Below are positions 8,521 to 17,709 of a stretch of DNA of 64,000 bases, in pieces. The stretch comes from Pseudomonas hunanensis. Lineage in GTDB: Bacteria > Pseudomonadota > Gammaproteobacteria > Pseudomonadales > Pseudomonadaceae. Where the stretch lies: contig NZ_QJRC01000094.1 in assembly GCF_013393325.1 (NCBI RefSeq), forward strand, positions 186,001 to 250,000, in the 5' to 3' direction. Position 1 is the first letter of the stretch; each line of letters begins with the position of its first letter. The position numbers were made by a program, and so were the translations under genes. The notes beneath the pieces were generated by a model, which saw nothing but the letters and a program-made list of their open reading frames with translations, was not told the DNA's origin and did not search any database.

Positions 8521-9711
8521 TTAGAAGCTGTCGCCAGGCACGCGAACCCAGCCCTCCATCAGCACGCGAGCACTGCGGCTCATGATTGCCTTGGTCACCG
8601 TCCACTCACCCTTCTCCTGACGCGCCTCGGCGCCGACCCGCAGGGTGCCCGAGGGATGACCGAAACGCACGGCGCTGCGCTCGCCCCCGCCAGCGGCGAG
8701 GTTGACCAGCGTGCCCGGAATGGCCGCTGCGGTGCCGATTGCCACCGCCGCCGTACCCATCATGGCATGGTGCAGCTTGCCCATCGACAGGGCCCGTACC
8801 AGCAGGTCGATATCGCCTGCCTGCACCGGCTTGCCACTGGACGCAGTGTAGGTGCTCGGTGGCGCAACGAACGCCACTTTTGGTGTGTGCTGACGCCCGG
8901 CAGCCTGGTCGACATTGTCGATCAGGCCCATGCGCAAGGCGCCATAGGCGCGAATGGTCTCAAAACGCAGCAGTGCCTGCGGGTCGCCATTGATAGCGTC
9001 CTGCAGTTCGGTACCGGTGTAGCCGATATCGGCAGCATTGACAAAAATGGTCGGGATGCCGGCATTGATCAAGGTCGCCTTGAAGGTGCCCACACCCGGC
9101 ACTTCCAGGTCATCGACCAGCTTGCCGGTAGGGAACATGGCACCCCCGTCGCCGTCCTCGTCGGCGGCCGGGTCAAGAAACTCCAGCTGCACCTCGGCCG
9201 CCGGGAAGGTCACCCCGTCCAGCTCGAAATCGCCGGTTTCCTGCACCTCGCCTTCGGTGACCGGCACATGGGCGATGATGGTCTTGCCGATGTTCGCCTG
9301 CCAGATGCGCACGGTGGCGATACCGTTGCGCGGTATGCGCGCCGGGTCGACCAGGCCGCTGCTGATGGCGAACGAACCGACCGCAGCGGACAGGTTGCCG
9401 CAATTGCCGCTCCAGTCGACGAAGGCCTTGTCGATGCTGACCTGGCCGAACAGGTAATCGACATCGTGCTCGGGCTTGATGCTTCGCGACAGGATCACGG
9501 TCTTGCTGGTGCTGGACGTCGCACCGCCCATGCCGTCGATCTGCTTGCCGTAGGGGTCGGGGCTGCCGATTACCCGCAGCAGCAGTGCATCGCGGGCGGG
9601 GCCGGGGATTTGCGCCTGCTCGGGCAGGTCTTGCAGGCGGAAGAACACGCCTTTGCTGGTGCCGCCGCGGATGTAGGTGGCGGGGATTTTTACTTGCGGT
9701 ACATGTGCCAT
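8521..9711 (-). CDS. prpF: 2-methylaconitate cis-trans isomerase PrpF
   Basis: A 396-residue PrpF, matching the family length. PrpF isomerises trans- to cis-2-methylaconitate and is needed when AcnD acts as the methylcitrate dehydratase. Typical features are YIRGGTSKGVFF at residues 13-24, DGMGGATSSTSK with the conserved lysine, and SGNCGNLSAAVG, a diaminopimelate-epimerase-like fold with a catalytic cysteine. The start at 9711 (MAHVPQVK) is preferred because CAGGA lies upstream; an ATG at 9723 would add four residues. It follows acnD by 64 bases, which hold a palindrome, and precedes prpD. Confidence 0.94.
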   Translation of the reverse strand: MAHVPQVKIPATYIRGGTSKGVFFRLQDLPEQAQIPGPARDALLLRVIGSPDPYGKQIDGMGGATSSTSKTVILSRSIKPEHDVDYLFGQVSIDKAFVDWSGNCGNLSAAVGSFAISSGLVDPARIPRNGIATVRIWQANIGKTIIAHVPVTEGEVQETGDFELDGVTFPAAEVQLEFLDPAADEDGDGGAMFPTGKLVDDLEVPGVGTFKATLINAGIPTIFVNAADIGYTGTELQDAINGDPQALLRFETIRAYGALRMGLIDNVDQAAGRQHTPKVAFVAPPSTYTASSGKPVQAGDIDLLVRALSMGKLHHAMMGTAAVAIGTAAAIPGTLVNLAAGGGERSAVRFGHPSGTLRVGAEARQEKGEWTVTKAIMSRSARVLMEGWVRVPGDSF

Positions 9712-9747
9712 TGTCTTGGGCATCCTGATAGTCCGGTGAAATACCCT

Positions 9748-9766
9748 GGGGCCGCAAAGCGGCCCC
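9748..9766. repeat. GGGGCCGC-N3-GCGGCCCC palindrome, acnD-prpF gap
   Basis: A perfect 8-base inverted repeat with loop AAA in the acnD-prpF gap. It is a one-base variant of the GGGGCTGC palindromes found at other gene ends in this window. Confidence 0.65.
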
Positions 9767-9775
9767 GCTTCATAC

Positions 9776-12364
9776 TCAGGCGGTCGCTTCGAGGAAGTCC
9801 TGGGCAAAGCGCTGCAGCACACCGCCCGCTTCGTAGATCGACACTTCCTCGGCGGTGTCCAGGCGGCAGGTCACCGGCACGTCAAGGCGCTCGCCATTGC
9901 TGCGGGTAACCACCAACGTCAGGGTCGCCCGTGGCGTACGCGCGCCCAGCACGTCATAGGTCTCGCTGCCGTCCAGGCCCAGGGTCTTGCGGTCGGTGCC
10001 CGGTTTGAACTCCAGCGGTAACACGCCCATGCCCACCAGGTTGGTGCGGTGAATGCGCTCGAAGCCTTCGGCGACGATTGCCTCGACACCCGCCAGGCGC
10101 ACACCTTTGGCCGCCCAGTCACGGGACGAGCCCTGGCCGTAGTCCGCACCGGCAACGATGATCAGCGGCTGCTTGCGCTGCATGTAGGTTTCGATCGCCT
10201 CCCACATGCGGGTGACCTTGCCTTCCGGCTCGATACGCGCCAGCGAGCCCTGCTTCACGCTGCCATCTTCCTTGCGCACCATTTCGTTGAACAGCTTGGG
10301 GTTGGCAAAGGTGGCGCGCTGGGCGGTGAGGTGGTCGCCACGGTGGGTAGCGTAGGAGTTGAAGTCCTCTTCCGGCAGGCCCATTTTTGCCAGGTACTCA
10401 CCGGCGGCGCTGTCGAGCATGATGGCGTTCGATGGCGACAGGTGGTCGGTGGTGATGTTGTCCGGCAGCACCGCCAGCGGGCGCATGCCACGCAACGTGC
10501 GCTCGCCCGCCAGGGCGCCTTCCCAGTAGGGTGGGCGGCGGATGTAGGTACTCATCGGGCGCCAGTCGTACAGCGGCGCCACTTTCGGCCCACGGTCCTC
10601 CTCGATGGCGAACATCGGGATATACACCTTGCGGAACTGCTCCGGCTTGACCGCGGCACGCACCACGGCATCGATTTCTTCATCGCTGGGCCAGATATCC
10701 TTCAGGCGGATTTCCTTGCCATCGACCACACCCAGCACATCCTTCTCGATGTCGAAGCGGATGGTACCGGCGATGGCGTAGGCCACCACCAGCGGCGGTG
10801 AAGCCAGGAAAGCCTGTTTGGCATACGGATGGATACGCCCGTCGAAGTTGCGGTTACCCGACAGCACGGCGGTGGCGTACAGGTCGCGGTCGATGATCTC
10901 TTTCTGGATCACCGGGTCGAGGGCGCCGGACATACCGTTGCAAGTGGTGCAGGCGAAGGCGACGATGCCAAAGCCGAGTTGCTCCAGTTCCTTCTCCAGG
11001 CCGGCCTCTTCCAGATACAACTGCACGGCCTTGGAGCCTGGCGCCAGCGATGACTTGACCCACGGCTTGCGGGCCAGCCCCAGCCGGTTGGCATTGCGTG
11101 CAATCAAGCCTGCGGCAATCACGTTGCGCGGGTTACTGGTGTTGGTGCAACTGGTGATGGCGGCGATGATCACCGCGCCATCAGGCATTTGCCCCGGTAC
11201 CTCTTCCCAACTGCCGGCGATGCCTTTGGCCGCCAGGTCGCTGGTGGCCACGCGAGCATGCGGGTTGGACGGGCCGGCCATGTTGCGCACCACGCTCGAC
11301 AGGTCGAAGCTCAGGGTACGCTCATAAACGGCAGCGCCCAGGCTGTCGGCCCACAGGCCGGCGGCCTTGGCGTAGGTCTCCACCAGCTTGACCTGCTGCT
11401 CTTCACGGCCGGTCAGGCGCAGGTAGTCGATGGTCTGCTGGTCGATGGCGAACATCGCTGCAGTGGCGCCGTATTCCGGGGCCATGTTGGAAATGGTGGC
11501 GCGATCGCCCAGGGTCAGGGCGCGGGCACCCTCACCGTGAAACTCCAGATACGCGCCGACCACCTTCTGCTTGCGCAGGAACTCGGTCAGGGCCAGCACC
11601 AGGTCGGTGGCGGTGATGTTCGGCGCCAGCTTGCCGGTTAGCTCGACGCCGACGATTTCCGGCAGGCGCATCCAGGAGGCGCGCCCGAGCATCACGTTCT
11701 CGGCTTCCAGGCCGCCCACGCCGATGGCGATCACGCCCAGGGCATCGACGTGCGGGGTGTGGCTGTCGGTGCCGACGCAGGTGTCCGGGTAGGCCACGCC
11801 ACGGTCGTTGTGGATCACCGGCGACATCTTCTCCAGATTGATCTGGTGCATGATGCCGTTGCCCGGCTGGATCACGTCGACGTTCTTGAACGCCTTCTTG
11901 GTCCAGTTGATGAAGTGGAAGCGGTCTTCGTTGCGGCGGTCTTCGATGGCGCGGTTCTTCTCGAAAGCCTGCGGGTCGAAACCACCGCACTCCACGGCCA
12001 GCGAGTGGTCGACGATCAGTTGCACCGGCACCACCGGGTTGACGGCAGCCGGGTCACCACCTTTATCGGCGATGGCATCACGCAGGCCGGCGAGATCGAC
12101 CAGCGCGGTTTGGCCGAGAATGTCGTGGCACACCACGCGGGCCGGGAACCACGGGAAGTCGAGGTCGCGCTTGCGCTCGATCAGCTGGCTCAGCGAGGCG
12201 TCGAGCGTGGCTGGGTCGCAGCGACGCACCAGGTTTTCGGCGAGCACGCGGGAGGTGTATGGCAGGCCGTCGTAGGCGCCGGGCTTGATCGCCTCGACCG
12301 CCGCACGGGCATCGAAGTAGTCCAGGTCGGTGCCTGGCAGGTGCTTGCGGAATGCTGTGTTCAT
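9776..12364 (-). CDS. acnD: Fe/S-dependent 2-methylcitrate dehydratase AcnD
   Basis: An 862-residue aconitase A-like protein of the AcnD subfamily. It dehydrates 2-methylcitrate to 2-methylaconitate and needs PrpF. The [4Fe-4S] ligands are in ITSCTNTSNP (about residue 400) and CTTCNGMSG (about residue 470). The C-terminal swivel domain holds GADYGQGSSRDWAAKG. Start choice at 12364 (MNTAFRKHLPG) fits the family; the longer in-frame extension runs into repeat DNA and is rejected. It is separated from prpC by 169 bases containing a REP-like inverted repeat and from prpF by 64. AcnD rather than housekeeping AcnA is inferred from placement in the prp operon with prpF. Confidence 0.93.
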   Translation of the reverse strand: MNTAFRKHLPGTDLDYFDARAAVEAIKPGAYDGLPYTSRVLAENLVRRCDPATLDASLSQLIERKRDLDFPWFPARVVCHDILGQTALVDLAGLRDAIADKGGDPAAVNPVVPVQLIVDHSLAVECGGFDPQAFEKNRAIEDRRNEDRFHFINWTKKAFKNVDVIQPGNGIMHQINLEKMSPVIHNDRGVAYPDTCVGTDSHTPHVDALGVIAIGVGGLEAENVMLGRASWMRLPEIVGVELTGKLAPNITATDLVLALTEFLRKQKVVGAYLEFHGEGARALTLGDRATISNMAPEYGATAAMFAIDQQTIDYLRLTGREEQQVKLVETYAKAAGLWADSLGAAVYERTLSFDLSSVVRNMAGPSNPHARVATSDLAAKGIAGSWEEVPGQMPDGAVIIAAITSCTNTSNPRNVIAAGLIARNANRLGLARKPWVKSSLAPGSKAVQLYLEEAGLEKELEQLGFGIVAFACTTCNGMSGALDPVIQKEIIDRDLYATAVLSGNRNFDGRIHPYAKQAFLASPPLVVAYAIAGTIRFDIEKDVLGVVDGKEIRLKDIWPSDEEIDAVVRAAVKPEQFRKVYIPMFAIEEDRGPKVAPLYDWRPMSTYIRRPPYWEGALAGERTLRGMRPLAVLPDNITTDHLSPSNAIMLDSAAGEYLAKMGLPEEDFNSYATHRGDHLTAQRATFANPKLFNEMVRKEDGSVKQGSLARIEPEGKVTRMWEAIETYMQRKQPLIIVAGADYGQGSSRDWAAKGVRLAGVEAIVAEGFERIHRTNLVGMGVLPLEFKPGTDRKTLGLDGSETYDVLGARTPRATLTLVVTRSNGERLDVPVTCRLDTAEEVSIYEAGGVLQRFAQDFLEATA

Positions 12365-12431
12365 ATCGTTATCAGGCTCGGTCACGGTATTCGGGGGCAG
12401 GTGCGGCTCAGGCCTCGGGAGCGCTACGCGC

Positions 12432-12519
12432 CCCTTTCGCGACACAAAGCCGCCCCCACAGGTACTGCGCCGTCCCTGTGGGATCGGCCTTGTGTCGCGA
12501 AAGGGCTGCGCAGCAGCCC
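12432..12519. repeat. REP-type inverted repeat pair between prpC and acnD
   Basis: CCCTTTCGCGACACAA (12432-12447) is perfectly inverted at 12490-12505, with inner arms CCCACAGG (12455-12462) and CCTGTGGG (12475-12482). A third palindrome GGGCTGC-GCA-GCAGCCC follows at 12503-12519. The CGCGACACAAGGCCG and CCCACAGG words are hallmarks of the P. putida REP family as I know it. It lies inside the prp operon and probably affects mRNA stability between prpC and acnD. Confidence 0.8.
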
Positions 12520-12533
12520 CAGCAATCTCTGAC

Positions 12534-13661
12534 TCAGCGCTGCTCGATCGGCACGAACTGGCGCTGCTCGACGCCGACATACTCGGCGCTCGGGCGGATG
12601 ATGCGGTTGTTGGCGCGCTGCTCGAAGACGTGCGCCGCCCAGCCGGTCAGGCGCGAGCAGACGAAGATCGGGGTGAACAGCTTGGTCGGGATGCCCATGA
12701 AGTGGTAAGCCGAAGCATGGTAGAAGTCGGCATTCGGGAACAGGCGCTTCTGCTCCCACATGGTCTTGTCGATGGCTTCGGAAACCGGGTACAGCACCTT
12801 GTCGCCCACTTCGTCGGCCAACTGCTTCGACCAGCCCTTGATCACCTCGTTGCGCGGGTCGGACTCTTTGTAGATCGCATGGCCAAAACCCATGATCTTG
12901 TCCTTGCGCTCGAGCATGCGCAGCAGCTCGGCAGTGGCTTCCTGCGGGCTCTGGAAGCGCTCGATCAGCTCCATCGCGGCCTCGTTGGCGCCGCCATGCA
13001 GCGGGCCGCGCAGCGAGCCAATGGCAGCAGTAACGCAAGAGTACAGATCGGACAGGGTCGACGCGCAGACACGGGCAGTGAAGGTCGAGGCATTGAACTC
13101 GTGCTCGGCGTAGAGAATCAACGACACGTTCATGACCTTGACGTGCAGCTCGCTTGGCTTCTTGCCGTGCAGCAGGTGCAGGAAGTGGCCACCGAGGGTG
13201 TCTTCATCGCTGGTGCAGTCAATGCGTACGCCATGGTGGGTGAAGCGGTACCAGTAGCACATCACGGCCGGGAAAAGCGCCAGCAGGCGGTCGGTCTTGT
13301 CGCGCTGGGCCTCGAAGGTCAGTTCGGGTTCGAGGGTTCCCAGCACCGAACAGCCAGTGCGCATCACGTCCATCGGGTGGGCGTCGCGCGGGATGCGCTC
13401 CAGCACCTCCTTCAATGCTTGCGGCAGGTCACGCAGGCCCTTGAGCTTGCGTTTGTAGTCGGCAAGCTCGGCTTGGGTTGGCAGCTCGCCGTACAGCAGC
13501 AGGTAGGCGACTTCTTCAAATTCGGCACCGGCCGCCAGGTCACGTACATCGTAACCCCGATAGGTCAGCCCGGCACCGGCCTGGCCCACGGTCGACAGTG
13601 CAGTCTGGCCGGCCACCTGGCCACGCAGGCCTGCGCCACTGAGTACTTTTGCTTCGGCCAT
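12534..13661 (-). CDS. prpC: 2-methylcitrate synthase PrpC
   Basis: A 375-residue citrate synthase family enzyme that condenses propionyl-CoA with oxaloacetate to 2-methylcitrate. Family landmarks are GLTYRGYDVRDLA near residue 31, HGGANEAAM (active-site histidine region, about residue 222), GFGHAIYK (about 259) and the conserved arginines near the C-terminus. The length, shorter than GltA, and the position between prpB and acnD support PrpC over housekeeping citrate synthase. The upstream gap to prpB is 60 bases. Confidence 0.95.
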   Translation of the reverse strand: MAEAKVLSGAGLRGQVAGQTALSTVGQAGAGLTYRGYDVRDLAAGAEFEEVAYLLLYGELPTQAELADYKRKLKGLRDLPQALKEVLERIPRDAHPMDVMRTGCSVLGTLEPELTFEAQRDKTDRLLALFPAVMCYWYRFTHHGVRIDCTSDEDTLGGHFLHLLHGKKPSELHVKVMNVSLILYAEHEFNASTFTARVCASTLSDLYSCVTAAIGSLRGPLHGGANEAAMELIERFQSPQEATAELLRMLERKDKIMGFGHAIYKESDPRNEVIKGWSKQLADEVGDKVLYPVSEAIDKTMWEQKRLFPNADFYHASAYHFMGIPTKLFTPIFVCSRLTGWAAHVFEQRANNRIIRPSAEYVGVEQRQFVPIEQR

Positions 13662-13721
13662 GGTGTTTCTCCTTTCTTGAATTTGTTATGGATGCTTTCT
13701 GGCTAATTCGGGAGATGTCGC

Positions 13722-14612
13722 TCAGCCCTTCTTCTGGGCAAACAACGCATCAAGGCTCTGCTCGAAGGCGTGATAGCCGATGGCATCGTAGAGCTCCATG
13801 CGGGTTTGCATGGTGTCGATCACGTTTTTCTGCGTGCCGTCACGACGCAGCGCGGTGTACACGTTCTCGGCCGCCTTGTTCATGGCGCGGAACGCCGACA
13901 GTGGGTACAGCACCAGCGACACGTCGACCGAAGCCAGTTCTTCGGTGGTGTACAGCGGCGTGGCGCCGAACTCGGTGATATTGGCCAGAATCGGTGCCTT
14001 CACCCGATCGGCGAAAGTCTTGTACATCTGCAGTTCGGTGATGGCTTCCGGGAAGATCATGTCGGCGCCGGCCTCGATGCAGGCCTCGGCACGGTCCAGG
14101 GCAGCGTTCAGGCCTTCGACGGCCAACGCGTCGGTACGCGCCATGATCACGAAGCTGTCATCGCTGCGGGCATCCACGGCAGCCTTGATGCGGTCGACCA
14201 TTTCCTGTTGGGTGACAATTTCCTTGTTCGGGCGATGGCCGCAACGCTTGGCGCCAACCTGGTCCTCGATATGGATCGCGGCAGCGCCGAACTTGCTCAT
14301 CGAGCGCACGGTACGGGCAACGTTGAAGGCCGAGGCACCGAAGCCAGTGTCGACATCCACCAACAGCGGCACGTCGCAGACATCGGTGATACGGCGCACG
14401 TCGGTGAGCACGTCGTCCAGGCCACTGATGCCCAGGTCCGGCAGGCCCAGGGAGCCTGCGGCCACGCCTCCACCGGACAGGTAGATGGCCTTGAAGCCGG
14501 CACGCTTGGCCAACAGGGCATGGTTGGCATTGATGGCGCCAACCACCTGCAGCGGATGTTCAGCGGCAACGGCATCGCGGAAACGCTGACCGGGGGTGCT
14601 CTTCACAGTCAT
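13722..14612 (-). CDS. prpB: 2-methylisocitrate lyase PrpB
   Basis: A 296-residue member of the isocitrate lyase/PEP mutase family that splits 2-methylisocitrate into pyruvate and succinate, closing the methylcitrate cycle. Visible motifs are DVDTGFG (metal-binding Asp region), [12 protein letters not shown] containing the catalytic KRCGH signature, and [11 protein letters not shown]. The start overlaps the stop of the upstream GntR regulator gene by four bases (ATGA), so regulator and enzyme are translationally coupled. Confidence 0.96.
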   Translation of the reverse strand: MTVKSTPGQRFRDAVAAEHPLQVVGAINANHALLAKRAGFKAIYLSGGGVAAGSLGLPDLGISGLDDVLTDVRRITDVCDVPLLVDVDTGFGASAFNVARTVRSMSKFGAAAIHIEDQVGAKRCGHRPNKEIVTQQEMVDRIKAAVDARSDDSFVIMARTDALAVEGLNAALDRAEACIEAGADMIFPEAITELQMYKTFADRVKAPILANITEFGATPLYTTEELASVDVSLVLYPLSAFRAMNKAAENVYTALRRDGTQKNVIDTMQTRMELYDAIGYHAFEQSLDALFAQKKG

Positions 14613-15325
14613 TTCTCACCTCGTGGGCTGTTGTTGTGGGCGTCCAGATAGTGGCGCTCGATATTGCGTTTGGATGCACCGATATGGCGGCGCATCAGGA
14701 GCTCGGCCAGTTCGCCGTCACGGTCGGCGATGGCATCGAGAATGCGGTGGTGCTCGGCAAAGGCCTGACGCGGCCGGTTGGGCGTGGCGGAGAACTGGAT
14801 GCGGTACATGCGCACCAGCTGGTACAGCTCGCCGCAGAGCATCTTGACCAGGGTCTGGTTACCGCTACCCTGAATAATCCGGTAGTGGAAGTCGTAGTCG
14901 CCTTCCTGCTGGTAGTAACCCAGGCCGGCCTGGAACGCAGCGTCGCGCTCGTGGGTGTCGAGCACCCGGCGCAACTCGTCGATGTCGGCCTGGCTCATGC
15001 GTTCGGCCGCCAGCCGGCAGGCCATGCCTTCCAGGGACTCGCGAATTTCGTACAGTTCGATCAGCTCGGCGTGGTTGAGCGACACTACCCTCGCCCCTAC
15101 ATGCGGCACGCGCACCAGCAGGCGCTGGCCTTCAAGGCGGTGGATAGCCTCGCGCAGCGGCCCACGGCTGATGCCATAGGTGCGCGCCAGTTCCGGCTCG
15201 GAAATCTTGCTGCCGGGGGCGATTTCACCCTTGACGATGGCCGCCTGGATGCGCCGGAAGACGTTTTCGGAAAGTGTTTCCGTTTCGTCTGCCAGCACTG
15301 GGCCAGGGGTGGAAAGGTCCTGCAT
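14609..15325 (-). CDS. GntR/FadR-family regulator of the prp (methylcitrate) operon
   Basis: A 238-residue protein with an N-terminal winged helix-turn-helix ([20 protein letters not shown], about residues 40-60) and a C-terminal FCD ligand-binding domain (DFHYRI and EHHRILDAI carry likely metal-binding His and Asp). It is the first gene of the prp operon and overlaps prpB by four bases. The likely effector is a methylcitrate cycle intermediate, but this is inference. The start at 15325 follows AAGGTG; the sequence between ribosome binding site and start codon contains one of two ATTGTCGACA sites, so the protein probably represses its own operon. Confidence 0.9.
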   Translation of the reverse strand: MQDLSTPGPVLADETETLSENVFRRIQAAIVKGEIAPGSKISEPELARTYGISRGPLREAIHRLEGQRLLVRVPHVGARVVSLNHAELIELYEIRESLEGMACRLAAERMSQADIDELRRVLDTHERDAAFQAGLGYYQQEGDYDFHYRIIQGSGNQTLVKMLCGELYQLVRMYRIQFSATPNRPRQAFAEHHRILDAIADRDGELAELLMRRHIGASKRNIERHYLDAHNNSPRGEK

Positions 15326-15335
15326 ATTGTCGACA
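15326..15335. promoter_or_regulatory. Predicted GntR operator, start-codon site
   Basis: ATTGTCGACA directly abuts the start codon of the GntR gene, between ribosome binding site and ATG. TTGTCGACA fits the FadR-subfamily pattern TNGTNNACNA, though the outer right arm is imperfect. It repeats ten bases of the perfect site at 15399-15410. Confidence 0.6.
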
Positions 15336-15356
15336 CCTTGAAAAACTCTTCGCCAG

Positions 15357-15385
15357 AAATTAACCAACAGAGCCCATCAAGTCAA
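15357..15385 (-). promoter_or_regulatory. Predicted promoter of the prp operon
   Basis: On the minus strand TTGACT (15380-15385) and TAATTT (15357-15362) are 17 bases apart, putting the transcript start near 15350. The two ATTGTCGACA sites lie on either side of it, which supports the placement. Confidence 0.5.
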
Positions 15386-15398
15386 AGACAAAATGAAT

Positions 15399-15410
15399 AT
15401 TGTCGACAAT
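15399..15410. promoter_or_regulatory. Predicted GntR operator, upstream site
   Basis: ATTGTCGACAAT is a perfect 12-base palindrome centred about 55 bases upstream of the predicted prp transcript start. It matches the general GntR/FadR operator form. With the start-codon site it could support repression from two sites. Confidence 0.65.
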
Positions 15411-15631
15411 CGTCTAAGAACGAACTATCACCGCCTTGATGCTGTCAGATCGCGCACCGCTGGCGTCAAGACGTCGGCGTGATAGAATGCCGCGCCTCCA
15501 ATGGGGTATGGATAGCCTGTCTGTCATACATTCATGCTTGTTGACAGATACACGAGGAAGCTTGCGCAGCCGTTGCCAGTCGCCTTGACCCGAACCTTGC
15601 CTAGAACCTTGCACTGCACCGCGCCAGGATT

Positions 15632-16168
15632 ATGAGACTTACACCCGTTTTATTGCTGCTATGCCTCACCCTGCTGCCGGCCCTTGGCCAGGCTGCGGGC
15701 AAGACCGTGTATGGTCTCAACGAATACGCACAGCTGGGCGACCTGAACCTGGAAGTGGCCGCCAAGCTCGACACCGGTGCCAAGACCGCGTCGCTCAGCG
15801 CCCGCGACATCAAGCGGTTCAAGCGCAACGGCGAAAGCTGGGTACGCTTCTACCTCGCCATCGATGCGGCCCATTCGCACCCGATCGAGCGCCCACTGGC
15901 ACGCGTAAGCAAGATCAAGCGCCGGGCTGGCGACTATGATGCCGAATCGGGCAAGGCCTACACGGCCCGCCCGGTCATCGAACTCGAAATCTGCATGGGC
16001 CAGGCCATGCGCACCATCGAAGTGAACCTCACCGACCGCAGCGCCTTCCAGTTCCCGCTGCTGATCGGCTCCGAGGCGCTCAAGCACTTCGACGCGCTGG
16101 TTGACCCAAGCCTTAAATATGCGGCCGGCAAACCTGCCTGTGCCACCGACGCTCCCAAAGCAGAGTAA
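15632..16168 (+). CDS. Retropepsin-like (DUF785, 'ATP-dependent zinc protease' family) periplasmic protein
   Basis: A 178-residue protein with a cleavable signal peptide (residues 1-21, ending GQA) and one retropepsin-type domain. AKLDTGAKTASLSA at about residues 44-57 carries the Asp-Thr-Gly signature of aspartic proteases, and IGSEALKHF is the family's later conserved segment. Database names call the family a zinc protease, but the visible motif is the aspartic DTG. It is the first gene of a three-gene operon with a transglutaminase-7TM protein (5 bases away) and an ATP-grasp ligase. The relative RimB acts with the ATP-grasp ligase RimK; a peptide-trimming partner role is inferred here. Confidence 0.85.
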   Translation: MRLTPVLLLLCLTLLPALGQAAGKTVYGLNEYAQLGDLNLEVAAKLDTGAKTASLSARDIKRFKRNGESWVRFYLAIDAAHSHPIERPLARVSKIKRRAGDYDAESGKAYTARPVIELEICMGQAMRTIEVNLTDRSAFQFPLLIGSEALKHFDALVDPSLKYAAGKPACATDAPKAE

Positions 16169-16173
16169 TCCCG

Positions 16174-17709
16174 ATGCGCTCTCTTACCCTCCATCTGAAA
16201 GTCCTGATCACCGTACTGGTGCTATTGGGCGTGGCGGTCACGGCTTATCAGATCTTCTTCCTCGGCATCCCGGTGACCGAGGATGAAACCGACGACCTGT
16301 GGAACATCGACGCCAAGGTCGAGTTCGTGGCCAGCACCAAGGACCCGGTCAAGGTGCAGATGTTCGTGCCGCCGCTGAACCGCGACTACGTCAGCCTGAA
16401 CGAGAGCTTCATCTCCAACAACTACGGGGTCAGCGTCAACCGCGCCGACGGCAACCGCAAGGTCACCTGGTCGGCCCGCCGCGCCAGTGGCAACCAGACC
16501 CTCTACTACCGCCTGGTGCTGACCAAGCGCTACAGCAACGAGAAGACCACGGTCAAAGGCCCGACCTTCCGTGACAGCCTGGCCGTCGAAGGCCCCGAGA
16601 AGATCGCCGCTGAAGCCCTGATGGCACCGATCCGCCAGCACTCGGCCGACGTCGAAACCTTCGTCAGCGAGACCATCAAGCGGGTCAACAACCTCAACGA
16701 TGACAACGTCAAGCTGCTGCTGGCCGGCGACACTTCGGCCATGAAGAAGGCCCAGATCATCGACCTGCTGCTGTCGATCGCCCACGTGCCGATGGAAAAG
16801 GTGCACACCATCCGCCTGGTCGCCGACACCCCGCAGACCCCGGAACTGTGGCTGCGCAGCTTCAACGGCAACGACTGGCTGTACTTCAACCCGGACACCG
16901 GCGAGCAAGGCCTGCCGAGCGACCGCCTGCTGTGGTGGACGGGTGACGACAACCTGATCACCGTCGATGGCGGCAAGAAGGCCAACGTCACCTTCAGCAT
17001 GAACAACAGCGAGATGAACGCCATTCGCCTGGCCAAGCTGACCGACGAGAACACCGACGCCGACTTCCTCGAGTACTCGTTGTACGGCCTGCCGCTGCAA
17101 ACCCAGCAAACCTTCATGATCATGGTCATGATCCCGATCGGCGTGCTGGTGATCCTGGTGTTGCGCAACCTCATCGGCCTGCAGACCCTGGGTACCTTCA
17201 CACCGGTACTGATTGCCCTGGCCTTCCGCGAGACCCAGCTAGGCTTTGGCATCGTGCTGTTCACGGTGATCACCGCCCTGGGCCTGTCACTGCGCTCGTA
17301 CCTGGAACACCTCAAGCTGCAGATGCTGCCACGCCTGTCGGTGGTGCTGACCTTCGTCGTGGTACTGATCGCCGCCATCAGCCTGTTCAGCCATAAACTG
17401 GGCCTGGAGCGCGGGCTGTCGGTGGCGCTGTTCCCGATGGTGATCCTGACCATGACCATCGAACGCCTGTCGATCACCTGGGAAGAGCGTGGCGGCGGCC
17501 ATGCCATGAAAGTGGCCATCGGCACCCTGTTCGCCGCCTCGGTGGCACACCTGCTGATGATGGTGCCGGAACTGGTGTACTTCGTATTCACCTTCCCGGC
17601 CGTACTGCTGATCCTGGTGGGCTTCATGCTGGCGATGGGCCGTTATCGCGGCTACCGCCTGACCGAGCTCGTGCGTTTCAAGGCTTTTCTGAAGAAGGCT
17701 GACGCCTGA
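16174..17709 (+). CDS. Inactive transglutaminase domain fused to seven membrane helices
   Basis: A 511-residue membrane protein. It starts with one membrane segment (about residues 8-28), followed by a large non-cytoplasmic part with a transglutaminase-like domain (about residues 150-260) in which I do not see a complete Cys-His-Asp triad. Then come about seven hydrophobic helices between residues 310 and 505 (for example TFMIMVMIPIGVLVILVL and HLLMMVPELVYFVFTFPAVL). This architecture is known from the same three-gene cluster in other proteobacteria. Its stop overlaps the next start by one base. The substrate and transported or sensed molecule are unknown. Confidence 0.88.
   Translation: MRSLTLHLKVLITVLVLLGVAVTAYQIFFLGIPVTEDETDDLWNIDAKVEFVASTKDPVKVQMFVPPLNRDYVSLNESFISNNYGVSVNRADGNRKVTWSARRASGNQTLYYRLVLTKRYSNEKTTVKGPTFRDSLAVEGPEKIAAEALMAPIRQHSADVETFVSETIKRVNNLNDDNVKLLLAGDTSAMKKAQIIDLLLSIAHVPMEKVHTIRLVADTPQTPELWLRSFNGNDWLYFNPDTGEQGLPSDRLLWWTGDDNLITVDGGKKANVTFSMNNSEMNAIRLAKLTDENTDADFLEYSLYGLPLQTQQTFMIMVMIPIGVLVILVLRNLIGLQTLGTFTPVLIALAFRETQLGFGIVLFTVITALGLSLRSYLEHLKLQMLPRLSVVLTFVVVLIAAISLFSHKLGLERGLSVALFPMVILTMTIERLSITWEERGGGHAMKVAIGTLFAASVAHLLMMVPELVYFVFTFPAVLLILVGFMLAMGRYRGYRLTELVRFKAFLKKADA

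Noticed and set aside
12365-12580. N-terminal extension of AcnD up to 12580
   Set aside because: The extra residues come from translation of the REP-like repeat DNA and the end of prpC; family alignment starts at MNTAFRKHLP.
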